A stretch of DNA of 64,000 bases from Emticicia sp037153985 (GCF_037153985.1 NZ_JBBAYI010000013.1:1-64000), one strand, 5' to 3'; shown: positions 24,852 to 33,815, counted from the first letter of the stretch. The notes: a model not told the origin generated them from the sequence alone. Translations and numbers: made by a program.

Positions 24852-25025
24852 TCACAATTTGTATTTTCTTCTGACCGGATTTATCAGAAATTTCTTATGT
24901 GTTGTAAAACTTTCGGGGTGCATTTGTGCAAACAAAGTTTTCCATTCTTCAAAGCGTGACGGCTCTGCTTTGGCAAATTTTTCTTGGTCTATTTTTTTGC
25001 TAATCAAATACTCCTCAAAAGTCAT
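24852..25025 (-). CDS. Small conserved protein, 57 residues
   Basis: ATG at 25025 to TGA at 24852. The protein begins MTFEEYLISKKID and contains EEWKTLFAQMHPESF and a basic end FLINPVRRKYKL. I recall this as a small uncharacterised protein widespread in Bacteroidota. It is soluble and charged, with no signal. A TAAATTTG -7 element lies 18 bases upstream, giving a very short leader. Its function is unknown. Confidence 0.8.
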   Translation of the reverse strand: MTFEEYLISKKIDQEKFAKAEPSRFEEWKTLFAQMHPESFTTHKKFLINPVRRKYKL

Positions 25026-25042
25026 GGTTTCCTGTTTTTGTA

Positions 25043-25050
25043 CAAATTTA
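25043..25050 (-). promoter_or_regulatory. -7 element of the 57-residue gene
   Basis: On the minus strand TAAATTTG, 17-18 bases before the ATG. No clear -33 TTTG is seen at normal spacing. Confidence 0.45.
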
Positions 25051-25237
25051 CAGACTAATTAATTGAATTGCTAATACTGCACAAATTGTTTCTGACAATT
25101 GTATGTAAAACGGTTTGTAAATTTAGTTTTCTCTTCTTTATATATACGTGAGCCTGACGTTTGATTTTATCAGGACTAACGGTGCTTATCTGATTTTTTT
25201 AAAGTATCCGAAACCCTAATTGCATTTAAACCGTAAA

Positions 25238-25252
25238 TGACATAAATTGTCA
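25238..25252. promoter_or_regulatory. Palindrome TGACA-N5-TGTCA before the cytochrome b gene
   Basis: A perfect 5+5 inverted repeat with a 5-base spacer, 20 bases before the start of the cytochrome b gene. It has the form of a dimeric regulator site, but I cannot name the regulator. Confidence 0.35.
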
Positions 25253-25272
25253 GATAAATTACCTGTACACCT

Positions 25273-25980
25273 ATGCAAATAATCAAGAAAAAACACCCGC
25301 TTGCTATCAGATGGTTTCATTGGGTTAACTTTCCGGTACTAGCTATTATGATATGGAGTGGTATGCTTATTTATTGGGCTAACGGGGTGTACAAAATTCA
25401 GTTAGGCGATATAGTTCTGGTTAAATTTTTTCCAAAAGGGTTTTACACCAGCCTTAAAATTCCTCAGCGCCTCGCCGAAGGCATGGCTATACATTTTGTA
25501 TTCATGTGGTTATTTTTTCTGAATGGGCTTTTCTACGTATTATATACTTTTATTTCGGGCCAGTGGCGTTACCTCGTCCCTAACAAATATTCTTTTAAAG
25601 AAGCATGGCAGGTTTTACTGCACGACCTACACCTGAGCAAATATCACCCACCTGTGGGCAAATTTAATGGAGCGCAACAAATAGCCTATTCGGCCATTAT
25701 TTTAATGGGTATAGGCTCATTGTTAACAGGGCTTGCCATTTATAAACCTGTGCAGTTTTTCTGGCTCACTTGGCTTTTAGGCGGCTATGCCTCTGCCCGT
25801 GCTATACATTTTATACTTACCATTGGCTATGTACTGTTTTTCTTGGTTCATATCATACAGATAATCAGGGCAGGATGGAACAATTTTCAGTCTATGATAA
25901 CAGGTTTTGAGATACAACCCCTAGCACCCACCCCTGAAGAAGAACCAACACCTAATGAAGAAATACCCGTAAATTCATAA
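25273..25980 (+). CDS. Cytochrome b561-type membrane subunit
   Basis: 235 residues with about four transmembrane helices. Haem-ligand histidines are likely in RWFHWVNF, MAIHFVF, RAIHFIL and FFLVHII, as in the cytochrome b/b6 domain of hydrogenase, formate dehydrogenase and thiosulfate reductase gamma subunits. The C-terminal tail is Pro/Glu-rich. It lies 12 bases before the molybdopterin oxidoreductase gene and should be its quinol-linked membrane partner. Confidence 0.87.
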   Translation: MQIIKKKHPLAIRWFHWVNFPVLAIMIWSGMLIYWANGVYKIQLGDIVLVKFFPKGFYTSLKIPQRLAEGMAIHFVFMWLFFLNGLFYVLYTFISGQWRYLVPNKYSFKEAWQVLLHDLHLSKYHPPVGKFNGAQQIAYSAIILMGIGSLLTGLAIYKPVQFFWLTWLLGGYASARAIHFILTIGYVLFFLVHIIQIIRAGWNNFQSMITGFEIQPLAPTPEEEPTPNEEIPVNS

Positions 25981-25992
25981 AAGTTTTACACA

Positions 25993-26763
25993 ATGAAAAA
26001 TGAGACAGAAGAGTGGTCCGACAAAAAAATTCGCAGAAGAACTTTTTTTTCTTTTGCAGGTTTTTTATTGGCAGGTGTCGGTGGTTGGTTTGGCTGGAAA
26101 TGGTTTAAAAATTTACCCAGAACCAATAACAGACTACCCGACTTGACCCGTGACGTTTTGAGTGCAAATGAGAAAGTGAACGATGTTTTTTTCAGCCATA
26201 AAAATCTGGCAAAAACATACCCCAAAGACCGAGCCGCCCGAACTCCAAGAATCAATGGAAAAATAGGTTTAAAAGAAGCAATTAATACTGCAAATTGGCA
26301 GCTTGAAGTGGTGAATCCTGCCACGAATGAATCAACTTTTTTCCAGTTAGAGCAGATAAAAGCATTGCCCAAGCAAGAAATTATTTTTGACTTCAAGTGC
26401 ATTGAAGGCTGGGACCAGATAGTGAATTATGGCGGCGTAAAACTTGCCGATTTTCTGCATCATTACCAACTTGGTAAAAAAACTGGCACACAAGAGTGGT
26501 ATAAATATGTTGGTCTTGAAACACCCGACGGCCAGTATTATGTAGGACTAGACATCGAAAGTGCATTACACCCGCAAACCCTTCTTAGCTTTGAATTAAA
26601 TAATGCGCCGCTTTCAAACCTGCACGGCGCACCACTACGCCTGATTATTCCGGTGAAATATGGCGTAAAAAACCTGAAACGTATCGGAAAAATGTTTTTT
26701 TCTGATACTCCGCCCAGAGATTTCTGGCATCAGCAAGGCTATGACTACGACGTGACCCTATAA
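25993..26763 (+). CDS. Molybdopterin oxidoreductase, sulfite oxidase/MsrP-like fold
   Basis: 256 residues. The N-terminus IRRRTFFSFAGFLLAG is a twin-arginine type signal. The molybdenum ligand is probably Cys136 in FDFKCIEGW. The C-terminal HGAPLRLIIPVKYGVKNLKR is the conserved end of the sulfite-oxidase-like fold seen in YedY/MsrP. With the cytochrome b upstream it forms a two-gene electron transfer unit. The partner is b561-like rather than MsrQ-like, so methionine sulfoxide reduction is only one option. Confidence 0.87.
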   Translation: MKNETEEWSDKKIRRRTFFSFAGFLLAGVGGWFGWKWFKNLPRTNNRLPDLTRDVLSANEKVNDVFFSHKNLAKTYPKDRAARTPRINGKIGLKEAINTANWQLEVVNPATNESTFFQLEQIKALPKQEIIFDFKCIEGWDQIVNYGGVKLADFLHHYQLGKKTGTQEWYKYVGLETPDGQYYVGLDIESALHPQTLLSFELNNAPLSNLHGAPLRLIIPVKYGVKNLKRIGKMFFSDTPPRDFWHQQGYDYDVTL

Positions 26764-26801
26764 AACTCTTGCTGCCTACTATACGGCTAAAGTTCAGCGT
26801 A

Positions 26802-27404
26802 TCAATCAATGTTTCTTAGCCATCCGGTCAGGCTTCGGCGTTCGCGGTTGGCTGGTAATACCTCATGCTCTATTTTATCGCTCTCAAATACCACAAGCCG
26901 CCCACCCAATGGCAAAACTACTTCGTCTTTATCGGGCAAATACAACACCAGTTCGCCCCCGTTTTCGGGTTCCCATTGCTGATTAATATAACATATAAAG
27001 GAGAGTTTTCGCCCCGAATCGTTTCGGAATTTATCGAGATGCCGTTTATAGAAAGTACCTACGGGGTAAGAGGCATAATGAATTTCATAAGATCTTAACC
27101 CCAAAAAGCAGGTATAGTTTACGTATGACATAAATTCTTCAAGCCTGTTCAGAAACTCGGTTTCAATCGTATTAGCGTTGTTTCGTTCAAGCCACATAAT
27201 TTCGTCTCCACGAATACTCTTGACAATATCCTGATTTTTACTGATACCCGCCTGTTTAAACTCTTGTGCCTGATAGTGGTCTGTCAGGCTTTTATTGAGT
27301 TGTGTAATTTCTTCTTCTGACAGAAAACCATCAATAATGCCATAGCCACGGTCGATTATTTGAGAAATTATTGATTCAAATGAAACTTGCCATGTTTCTT
27401 CCAT
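26802..27404 (-). CDS. 2-oxoglutarate/Fe(II) oxygenase, prolyl-hydroxylase-like
   Basis: 200 residues with the double-stranded beta-helix of the P4H family. The iron ligands are His122 and Asp124 (KRHLDKF) and His180 (IEHEVLP); Arg190 in RERRSLTGW should bind 2-oxoglutarate. PENGGELVLY is typical of this group. No signal peptide. The target protein is unknown; in other bacteria such enzymes hydroxylate EF-Tu or ribosomal proteins. It is divergent from prfC, which makes a translation-related target attractive but unproven. Confidence 0.87.
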   Translation of the reverse strand: MEETWQVSFESIISQIIDRGYGIIDGFLSEEEITQLNKSLTDHYQAQEFKQAGISKNQDIVKSIRGDEIMWLERNNANTIETEFLNRLEEFMSYVNYTCFLGLRSYEIHYASYPVGTFYKRHLDKFRNDSGRKLSFICYINQQWEPENGGELVLYLPDKDEVVLPLGGRLVVFESDKIEHEVLPANRERRSLTGWLRNID

Positions 27405-27414
27405 ATTTTATACG

Positions 27415-27422
27415 TAATTTTG
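27415..27422 (+). promoter_or_regulatory. Candidate -7 element of prfC
   Basis: TAATTTTG matches TAnnTTTG. It lies 83 bases before the prfC ATG, in the gap between divergent genes. Confidence 0.4.
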
Positions 27423-27505
27423 CACCCGTTTTTATATCTGCCCAATAGATGTTGTGAAAACAACTTAACTCTGAGCGCAGGTATTGTTCACAAAATTAGA
27501 TAAAA

Positions 27506-29101
27506 ATGTCGTTTCTTCAAGAATTACACAAGCGTCGAACCTTTGCTATTATTGCTCACCCCGATGCCGGAAAAACCACTCTTACCGAGAAGTTGCTTCT
27601 CTTTGGAGGGGCTATTCAGACAGCAGGTGCAGTAAAATCGAATAAAATCAAGAAATCTACTACTTCCGATTTTATGGAAATCGAGAAGCAAAGGGGTATT
27701 TCGGTGGCAACCTCGGTAATGACCTTTGAATACAGAGACCTTAAAATTAATATTCTGGATACGCCAGGCCACAAAGATTTTGCCGAAGATACTTACCGCA
27801 CACTTACGGCCGTTGATAGCGTTATTCTGGTAATTGACTGCGTAAAAGGCGTTGAGGAACAAACCGAAAGACTAATGGAAGTGTGCCGGATGCGTAACAC
27901 GCCCGTTATTATTTTTGTTAATAAACTTGACCGTGAGGGGCAGAATCCGTTCGATTTGCTGGACGAACTCGAACAAAAGCTCAGCATTAAAGTTCGTCCG
28001 ATTACTTGGCCTGTTAATGGTGGTTCAAACTTTAAAGGGGTTTATCATTTACTTGAAAAAAAGATGAACTACTTCGCCGTAAATAAAACAAGGCTGGAGG
28101 ATGACATTGACGTTATTTCGCTCGAATCAGAAGTGTTGGATAAAAAGGTAGGGCAGAAAGATGCCGACCAGCTACGCGAAGATGTAGAACTGATTGAGGG
28201 CGTTTATAACGAGTTTAATCAGGAAGATTATCTGGCCGGAAACCTAGCTCCTGTTTTCTTTGGTAGTGCTGTCAGTAACTTTGGAGTAATGGAATTACTG
28301 AATACTTTCTGTGATATTTCGCCGCTTCCGGTTCACCGCATGACAGACAAACGCCTCGTTGAACCTGAAGAAAAGAAATTCAGTGGATTTGTATTTAAAA
28401 TTCATGCTAATATTGACCCCCGCCACCGTGATAGAATTGCCTTTTTAAGAATATGCAGCGGTCAATTTGAGCGTGGTAAGTTTTACAAGCATGTGCGCCT
28501 TAGTAAAGATATGCGGTTCTCGAGCCCGTTTGCGTTTCTGGCCGACAGAAAAGACGTGGTAGAAGATGCGTATCCGGGAGATGTAATAGGCTTGTATGAT
28601 ACTGGTACTTTCAAAATTGGCGATACCCTAACCGAAGGAGAAGAATTACAGTTTACAGGTATACCGAGCTTTTCGCCTGAGATATTCAAAGAGGTTATTA
28701 ATAATGACCCAATGAAATCGAAGCAGTTAGAAAAAGGAGTTCAGCAATTAACCGATGAAGGCGTAGCACAGTTATTTACTGTACAACCCGGTAACAGAAA
28801 AATTATTGGTACTGTTGGTGAGCTACAATTTGAGGTAATTCAGTACCGACTCTTAAACGAATATGGTGCCAGTTGCCGCTTTGAAGCCAGACCTTACTCA
28901 AAAGCCTGTTGGATTACCGCTACGGATAAAACCAAACTAGCCGAATTTATCAGGCTAAAAAGCAATTTTATTGCGTATGATAAAGATCAGAATCCTGTAT
29001 TTCTGGCAGAAACAGACTGGATTTTACGTATGAATATCCAGAATAACCCAGATATTAAGTTTCATACTACTTCCGAGTTTAAAACAGCTATGGCATATTG
29101 A
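27506..29101 (+). CDS. prfC: Peptide chain release factor 3
   Basis: A 531-residue translational GTPase that recycles RF1/RF2 from the ribosome. G1 is AHPDAGKTTLTEK, the switch segment is QRGISVATSVM, G3 is DTPGHKDF and G4 is NKLD. The C-terminal RF3-specific region is present, and the length is normal. The stop codon is buried in the stem of its own terminator. Confidence 0.96.
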   Translation: MSFLQELHKRRTFAIIAHPDAGKTTLTEKLLLFGGAIQTAGAVKSNKIKKSTTSDFMEIEKQRGISVATSVMTFEYRDLKINILDTPGHKDFAEDTYRTLTAVDSVILVIDCVKGVEEQTERLMEVCRMRNTPVIIFVNKLDREGQNPFDLLDELEQKLSIKVRPITWPVNGGSNFKGVYHLLEKKMNYFAVNKTRLEDDIDVISLESEVLDKKVGQKDADQLREDVELIEGVYNEFNQEDYLAGNLAPVFFGSAVSNFGVMELLNTFCDISPLPVHRMTDKRLVEPEEKKFSGFVFKIHANIDPRHRDRIAFLRICSGQFERGKFYKHVRLSKDMRFSSPFAFLADRKDVVEDAYPGDVIGLYDTGTFKIGDTLTEGEELQFTGIPSFSPEIFKEVINNDPMKSKQLEKGVQQLTDEGVAQLFTVQPGNRKIIGTVGELQFEVIQYRLLNEYGASCRFEARPYSKACWITATDKTKLAEFIRLKSNFIAYDKDQNPVFLAETDWILRMNIQNNPDIKFHTTSEFKTAMAY

Positions 29102-29123
29102 GAAAATCAATATGCCATTTTTT
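29090..29123 (+). terminator. Terminator overlapping the prfC stop codon
   Basis: ATGGCATATTG (29090-29100) pairs with CAATATGCCAT (29108-29118) around a 7-base loop, then a T-run to 29123. The TGA stop (29099-29101) is in the left arm and loop. Confidence 0.88.
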
Positions 29124-29625
29124 AATATTTCACTTTTATGCTATGGTAATTGGTTTGTTCCTGATAGTCGGTGCGTAGTGGGAAACTCTCCCAATCGGCT
29201 GGCAGCAAAATTCTTCTCAAATCAGGATGCCCCACAAACTCAATTCCTAGAAGGTCGAAAGCCTCTCTTTCGTGCCAATCGGCAGTTCTCCAGATTGGGG
29301 TTAAAGATGGCACCTTAGGCAATGAGCCATCTTCGGCAGTACGTGGTACTTCTACTTTCAAAACCAGATTATGCCCATACGGAATAGAAGTCAGGTGGTA
29401 AATTACCTCTATGGTTCCTACGGCTGGCCCATTGTCGATAGCTGTTATACAAGATAAAAAATCGAAATAAAGTTTGGGTTGTACATGCAAAAACTGGCAT
29501 ATCTCCAGTATTTTTTCGGCTGGTACGGTCATGCTTGGTTGTAATGAAGTTTTATCTTCTTTCAGAATTACACCCTCGCCAAACATGGTGATAATTAACA
29601 AACGGATTAAATCGTATTCCATCAT
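29122..29625 (-). CDS. nuoC: NADH-quinone oxidoreductase subunit C, isolated
   Basis: 167 residues of the 30-kDa subunit of complex I. WHEREAFDLLGIEFVGHPDL followed by RRILLPADWESFPLRTDY is the diagnostic C-terminal block. NuoC helps to hold the peripheral arm with NuoD. No other nuo gene lies in the window, although nuoC normally sits in the long nuo operon. It may be the only copy, displaced, or a spare. Confidence 0.9.
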   Translation of the reverse strand: MMEYDLIRLLIITMFGEGVILKEDKTSLQPSMTVPAEKILEICQFLHVQPKLYFDFLSCITAIDNGPAVGTIEVIYHLTSIPYGHNLVLKVEVPRTAEDGSLPKVPSLTPIWRTADWHEREAFDLLGIEFVGHPDLRRILLPADWESFPLRTDYQEQTNYHSIKVKY

Positions 29626-29798
29626 TTAAAAACTCCTGATAATCTGTTCAAAATTCTATATGAGGTAAAGGTAATATATATTCGTGTATGTATGAAAAAC
29701 AAATAAATTATTTCCAAAATTAAACCTTTTTCACCGTTTTTGCTCTAAGAATTGCAACGTTGTAAAAATCATAGTTATTCAAATTAATTTTTTAAACA

Positions 29799-30200
29799 AT
29801 GAGAAAACTTATTTTAGTCGGCTCACTAATAGGCGGACTGGTTATGGGAGCTTATGCACAGGATGCAAAACAGACTCGTGGAGATTGGAAAGGCAAAACT
29901 CCAGAACAACGTGCCGAAATGAGAACCAAACACATGCAAGAATCACTTGCTTTAACCAACGAACAGTACCAGAAGATTTTAGCAATTAATCTGGAACAAG
30001 AGAAAAAAAGAGAACTGCAACATAAAGAAAATCAGGAGAAAATGGCAGCGGCGCGTCAGGAAATGAGGGCCAACCATGAAGCCTTGATAAAAAATTATGA
30101 AAATGTACTTACCCCCGAACAAATGACCAAGTTTAAAGACGAGTCAAAAAAAAGAAGGGCTGAGATGAGAGATAAAATGAAAGGCAGAAGGAGACGTTAA
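29799..30200 (+). CDS. Small exported Spy/CpxP-like protein
   Basis: 133 residues with signal peptide (ending GAYAQ). The mature part is helical and highly charged, with two repeats of the type LTNEQYQKIL and LTPEQMTKF, which recall the LTxxQ motif of the Spy/CpxP periplasmic chaperones. The C-terminus is a run of Arg and Lys. A stress-linked periplasmic chaperone role is possible but not shown. Confidence 0.7.
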   Translation: MRKLILVGSLIGGLVMGAYAQDAKQTRGDWKGKTPEQRAEMRTKHMQESLALTNEQYQKILAINLEQEKKRELQHKENQEKMAAARQEMRANHEALIKNYENVLTPEQMTKFKDESKKRRAEMRDKMKGRRRR

Positions 30201-30220
30201 TAATTGCTCTGGCCTAACAG

Positions 30221-30264
30221 TATAAAAGGCGTAGGGAATAAATAAAAACCCTACGCCTTTTATA
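30221..30264. terminator. Bidirectional terminator between convergent genes
   Basis: A perfect 16-bp stem (30221-30236 with 30249-30264) and a 12-base loop between the Spy-like gene and pyrB. It carries T-rich sequence at both ends of the stem. Confidence 0.9.
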
Positions 30265-30283
30265 TTTATATTTAAGAGAAGAA

Positions 30284-31207
30284 TTATATTTGTTGTGACA
30301 GAAGATACAGCACGGCCATTCTGACAGCTACACCGTTTTCGACTTGGTCAAGAATAATAGAATGATGTGAGTCTGCGGCATCGCTCGATAACTCAACCCC
30401 TCTGTTGATTGGCCCCGGGTGCATCAGCACAATTTCTTTGTCGAGTTCGTCTAGCATTTGTTTATTAATCCCGAAATAGAGTGAGTACTCTCTGAGCGAA
30501 GGAAAATATTTAATTTGCTGGCGTTCGAGCTGAATTCTCAATACATTGGCAACGTCGCACCATTGCAGGGTTTCTTTCACACTGTGAGAGATTCTGACAC
30601 CAATTTCGCCTATATATTTTGGCAATAAAGTGTTAGGCCCACAAATAGTTATTTCAGCACCTAGTTTCTGTAAACAGAATATATTTGATAAAGCCACCCG
30701 CGAATGCAGGATGTCTCCGATAATGGCTATTTTCTTTCCTGCCAAGTCGCCTAATTTTTCTTGCATCGAAAAAGAATCCAGCAATGCCTGTGTTGGGTGC
30801 TCATGCGTACCGTCGCCGGCATTTACAATATTGGCTTTGATTCTTTTTGATAGATAATGCGGTGCTCCGGGGCTACTATGACGCATAACAATCATATCGA
30901 CCTTCATGGCCAAAATGTTATTAACGGTATCGAGCAGGGTTTCGCCTTTTTTAACCGAACTACCTGAGGCTGAAAAATTAACGACATCGGCCGATAATCT
31001 TTTTTCAGCTAGTTCAAATGAAAGACGCGTACGGGTTGAGTTCTCAAAAAATACATTGGCAATCGTAACATCTCTTAACGAAGGAACTTTCTTGATAGGG
31101 CGGTTTATTACTTCTTTAAATTCCTTAGCTGTTTCTAAAATAAGTTGTATATCGTTGGCGGTGAGGTCTTTAATACCGAGTAGATGTTTTGTACTCAATG
31201 ATTGCAT
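30284..31207 (-). CDS. pyrB: Aspartate carbamoyltransferase catalytic chain
   Basis: The committed step of pyrimidine synthesis: carbamoyl phosphate plus aspartate. From ATG 31207 (MQSLSTKHLLGIKDL) the protein has 307 residues, the usual length. The carbamoyl-phosphate site FENSTRTRLSFE is present, as are the HPTQALLD segment and the C-terminal HPGPINRGVE. An upstream in-frame ATG at 31258 lies in the aroA terminator and is not used here. There is no pyrI neighbour. Confidence 0.95.
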   Translation of the reverse strand: MQSLSTKHLLGIKDLTANDIQLILETAKEFKEVINRPIKKVPSLRDVTIANVFFENSTRTRLSFELAEKRLSADVVNFSASGSSVKKGETLLDTVNNILAMKVDMIVMRHSSPGAPHYLSKRIKANIVNAGDGTHEHPTQALLDSFSMQEKLGDLAGKKIAIIGDILHSRVALSNIFCLQKLGAEITICGPNTLLPKYIGEIGVRISHSVKETLQWCDVANVLRIQLERQQIKYFPSLREYSLYFGINKQMLDELDKEIVLMHPGPINRGVELSSDAADSHHSIILDQVENGVAVRMAVLYLLSQQI

Positions 31208-31237
31208 CTGAATTGTAAGAGAATGTTTCACAAAATT

Positions 31238-31269
31238 AAAAAAAAAGCCCCAATACACAAAAGGGGCTT
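31238..31269 (-). terminator. Intrinsic terminator of aroA
   Basis: On the minus strand AAGCCCC pairs with GGGGCTT, followed by a T-run (31238-31246). It separates aroA from pyrB, whose ATG is only about 30 bases on. Confidence 0.88.
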
Positions 31270-31276
31270 ACAAAAA

Positions 31277-32575
31277 TCATGATAACTCAGGGGCGGTTTG
31301 TTTTTCGAGTTGTATAACCTTACTTAAATCGTCCCAGAAACTTGGGTATGATTTTACAACCACGTGTGGCTCTTCAATGGTTACGTCTGTAAGCATAGCT
31401 AAAGGAGCAAAAGCCATAGCCATGCGGTGGTCGTCATAAGTAGCAATTGAAATATCTGCCGAGCCAAATTCAAAGCCTGACCCTGCCACCTTATAGGCTG
31501 TATTAGTTACTACCTCTGTTAAGGTACCACCAAACTTTTTAAGTTCGTTCTGTAAAGCCAGAATCCGGTCTGTTTCTTTAATTTTCAGGCTTTCAATTCC
31601 TGTAAAAGTAGCTTCAATACCTTTAGCCACACAAACCACAGCTACTGTTTGTGCAAGGTCAGGACAATTGGTAAAGTCCCAGTTGAGTGTTTGCTGTGCA
31701 CGTATCTTGGTCAATAGTACACCGTTGGGTGTAAAAGTGCTTTTCACGCCTAACACCTCCATAATATTAACAATGGCACTATCGCCTTGCAATGAATTTT
31801 CTTTCAAGCCCAAAAGTTCTACTTGTGTATCTTCAAACGCCGACAATGCCACTACACTATACCAATAACTCGCACCCGACCAGTCAGACTCTATCTGATA
31901 ACTCGTAGGCTCATAAACCTGTGGCAATACCTTTATTACTTTTTGTTCCCAGTTAGCCTCTGTTTCTACGCCAAAAGCCTGCATCTGGGCCAATGTCATT
32001 TTTATATAAGGAATAGAACCTAAATCGCCGGTCAGGTTAATCACCAATCCTTTAGGCAACGTTGGGGCTATCATCAGTAAAGCAGAAATATATTGGCTAC
32101 TTACATCACCTCTGATAGTGATTTCGTTGGTTTGCTGATTAGCAAGCCCTTTGATGTGTAAGGGCGGGTACCCTTCTTTTTGCAAATAGTCAATCTCTGC
32201 GCCAACAGTGCGCAAAGCCTCTACTAAAATCCCGATAGGTCGTTCACACATACGTGGTGTTCCTGTCATTATTTTGTTCTGGTTGGTTGCCGTAAAATAA
32301 GCTGTCAGAAAACGCATGGTAGTTCCGGCATCAATTACATCGGCCACCTGTTCGTCCGACTTTAGCAAACGAATCATGGTTTGTGTATCACGTGCCGTAG
32401 AAAGGTTCTGTAAATCGCCTTTAAAACCTGATAAAGCGTTGATAATTAAAGCTCTGTTACTTTCCGATTTAGAAGAAGCCAGTTGAATTTTTACGTCAAA
32501 AACCTGCGTGTTTTTGTAGAGAAGTACTTTTTCCAAAATATAAGGGTGGTTTGTCGTCAAATCTTTTACGGCCAC
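31277..32575 (-). CDS. aroA: 3-phosphoshikimate 1-carboxyvinyltransferase (EPSP synthase)
   Basis: 432 residues; joins shikimate-3-phosphate and phosphoenolpyruvate in the aromatic amino acid pathway. SKSESNRALI is the N-terminal S3P site, DAGTTMRFLTAYF and GTPRMCERP are the substrate-binding segments, and KIKETDR and YDDHRMAMAFA are in the C-terminal domain. The first 25 residues before the fold are unusual, and a TTG start a little downstream (about codon 14) is possible. It is unlinked to aroK at 47.6 kb. Confidence 0.94.
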   Translation of the reverse strand: MAVKDLTTNHPYILEKVLLYKNTQVFDVKIQLASSKSESNRALIINALSGFKGDLQNLSTARDTQTMIRLLKSDEQVADVIDAGTTMRFLTAYFTATNQNKIMTGTPRMCERPIGILVEALRTVGAEIDYLQKEGYPPLHIKGLANQQTNEITIRGDVSSQYISALLMIAPTLPKGLVINLTGDLGSIPYIKMTLAQMQAFGVETEANWEQKVIKVLPQVYEPTSYQIESDWSGASYWYSVVALSAFEDTQVELLGLKENSLQGDSAIVNIMEVLGVKSTFTPNGVLLTKIRAQQTLNWDFTNCPDLAQTVAVVCVAKGIEATFTGIESLKIKETDRILALQNELKKFGGTLTEVVTNTAYKVAGSGFEFGSADISIATYDDHRMAMAFAPLAMLTDVTIEEPHVVVKSYPSFWDDLSKVIQLEKQTAPELS

Positions 32576-32791
32576 AAAATTACTGTTTTTATCGTTAAAA
32601 TCAGCAATGTGTTTTTTTAAAATTATCTACTGTTTTTATCTGTTTATGGATTTCAGACTCTTTTGTTAGATATTTGTAGAATTTTTTCCACAATATATAA
32701 ATAAAGACTACATTTTAAGTTATAAATTCTTTCAGGAATATTTTTTTTATTAAAACAGTAAACGTTCCACAATTAATAAAATATTACTAAC

Positions 32792-33736
32792 ATGAAAGCT
32801 ATATATATGTTCTTGTTCTCACTTACTATTCTTTGTAGTTCGTGCGAGATAATAGACGACTTGAAGCCGTCTTCACAAAAACAAACGGGTAATGACACAG
32901 ACACCACAGGAACCACAAATCCGAGTGGGAATAACCCTGACCCTGTTGCTGAAAAACCAGACTATGTTGAGTCTACGCCACAAGACTTAATGCACCAGTC
33001 CTACGGGCCTGATGACCTCCAAAAATATGACATCCATATTCCAGCCAAACGTTCTTATACCAAAACCAAAGTTGTGATTATTCTACACGGTGGGTCATGG
33101 AAAGAGCTTGATAAAGGCTTTATGAACAACTATGTAAGCCAGATAAAATCTAAAGGTGACAACTGGGTAATTGTAAACGCAAACTACCGTCTTACATTTC
33201 AGAATGGCATTAAATATGACCAACAATTACAGGATTTAGGAACACTTATTACCAAAATTCTATCATTAAGACAACAATATAATTTCTCAGACAAGATTTA
33301 TTTCATTGGAGCAAGTGCGGGCGGACATCTGGCTTTGTCTTATGCCTTTACGGTTGACAAAGGGAAGTACGTAAAAGGGGTTTCGGTAATTGCTGCGCCT
33401 GTTGACCTTACCTCCGAAAAAATACGTGTAGGTGAGTTCGGGCAAGACATTGAAAACCTGATTGGTAAACCTTATAGCCAAGACCCCGAAGCCTACAAAC
33501 GTGCAAGCCCACGTTTTCAGGTAACTCGTGTAGCTCCTCCGGTAATTATGTTCTATGGTGGCAAAGATGACTTTATCCCATCTGACCAGGGCGAAATGCT
33601 TTCACAACAACTACAAGCCAATAGTGTTATCCGTTCATATAATTTTTATCCCGAACAAGGTCATGAATGGATGCTTCTGAGCGAAACCATTGACAAAACG
33701 CTTGTTTTCTTCGGTGATGACAACACCAGAAAATAA
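32792..33736 (+). CDS. Alpha/beta hydrolase lipoprotein (BD-FAE/esterase-like)
   Basis: 314 residues. A lipobox SSC (Cys18) is followed by a Thr/Asn/Pro-rich linker and then the hydrolase domain. The oxyanion-hole motif is HGGSW (99-103), the nucleophile Ser175 lies in GASAGG, the acid is near YGGKDD (255-260) and the catalytic His is His291. The fold matches carbohydrate/feruloyl esterase-like lipases. It should sit at the cell surface or in the periplasm; the substrate is unknown. Confidence 0.85.
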   Translation: MKAIYMFLFSLTILCSSCEIIDDLKPSSQKQTGNDTDTTGTTNPSGNNPDPVAEKPDYVESTPQDLMHQSYGPDDLQKYDIHIPAKRSYTKTKVVIILHGGSWKELDKGFMNNYVSQIKSKGDNWVIVNANYRLTFQNGIKYDQQLQDLGTLITKILSLRQQYNFSDKIYFIGASAGGHLALSYAFTVDKGKYVKGVSVIAAPVDLTSEKIRVGEFGQDIENLIGKPYSQDPEAYKRASPRFQVTRVAPPVIMFYGGKDDFIPSDQGEMLSQQLQANSVIRSYNFYPEQGHEWMLLSETIDKTLVFFGDDNTRK

Positions 33737-33771
33737 GCTTTCCTGACGAAATCCACATAACTTATTAAACA

Positions 33772-33815
33772 AAACAGTGCGGAGTAGCCGATGTTGCGCT
33801 CCGTACTGTTTTAGT
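33772..33815 (+). terminator. Intrinsic terminator after the esterase gene
   Basis: A 13-bp stem (33772-33784 with 33799-33811, one G:U pair) with a weak T tail. Confidence 0.7.
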
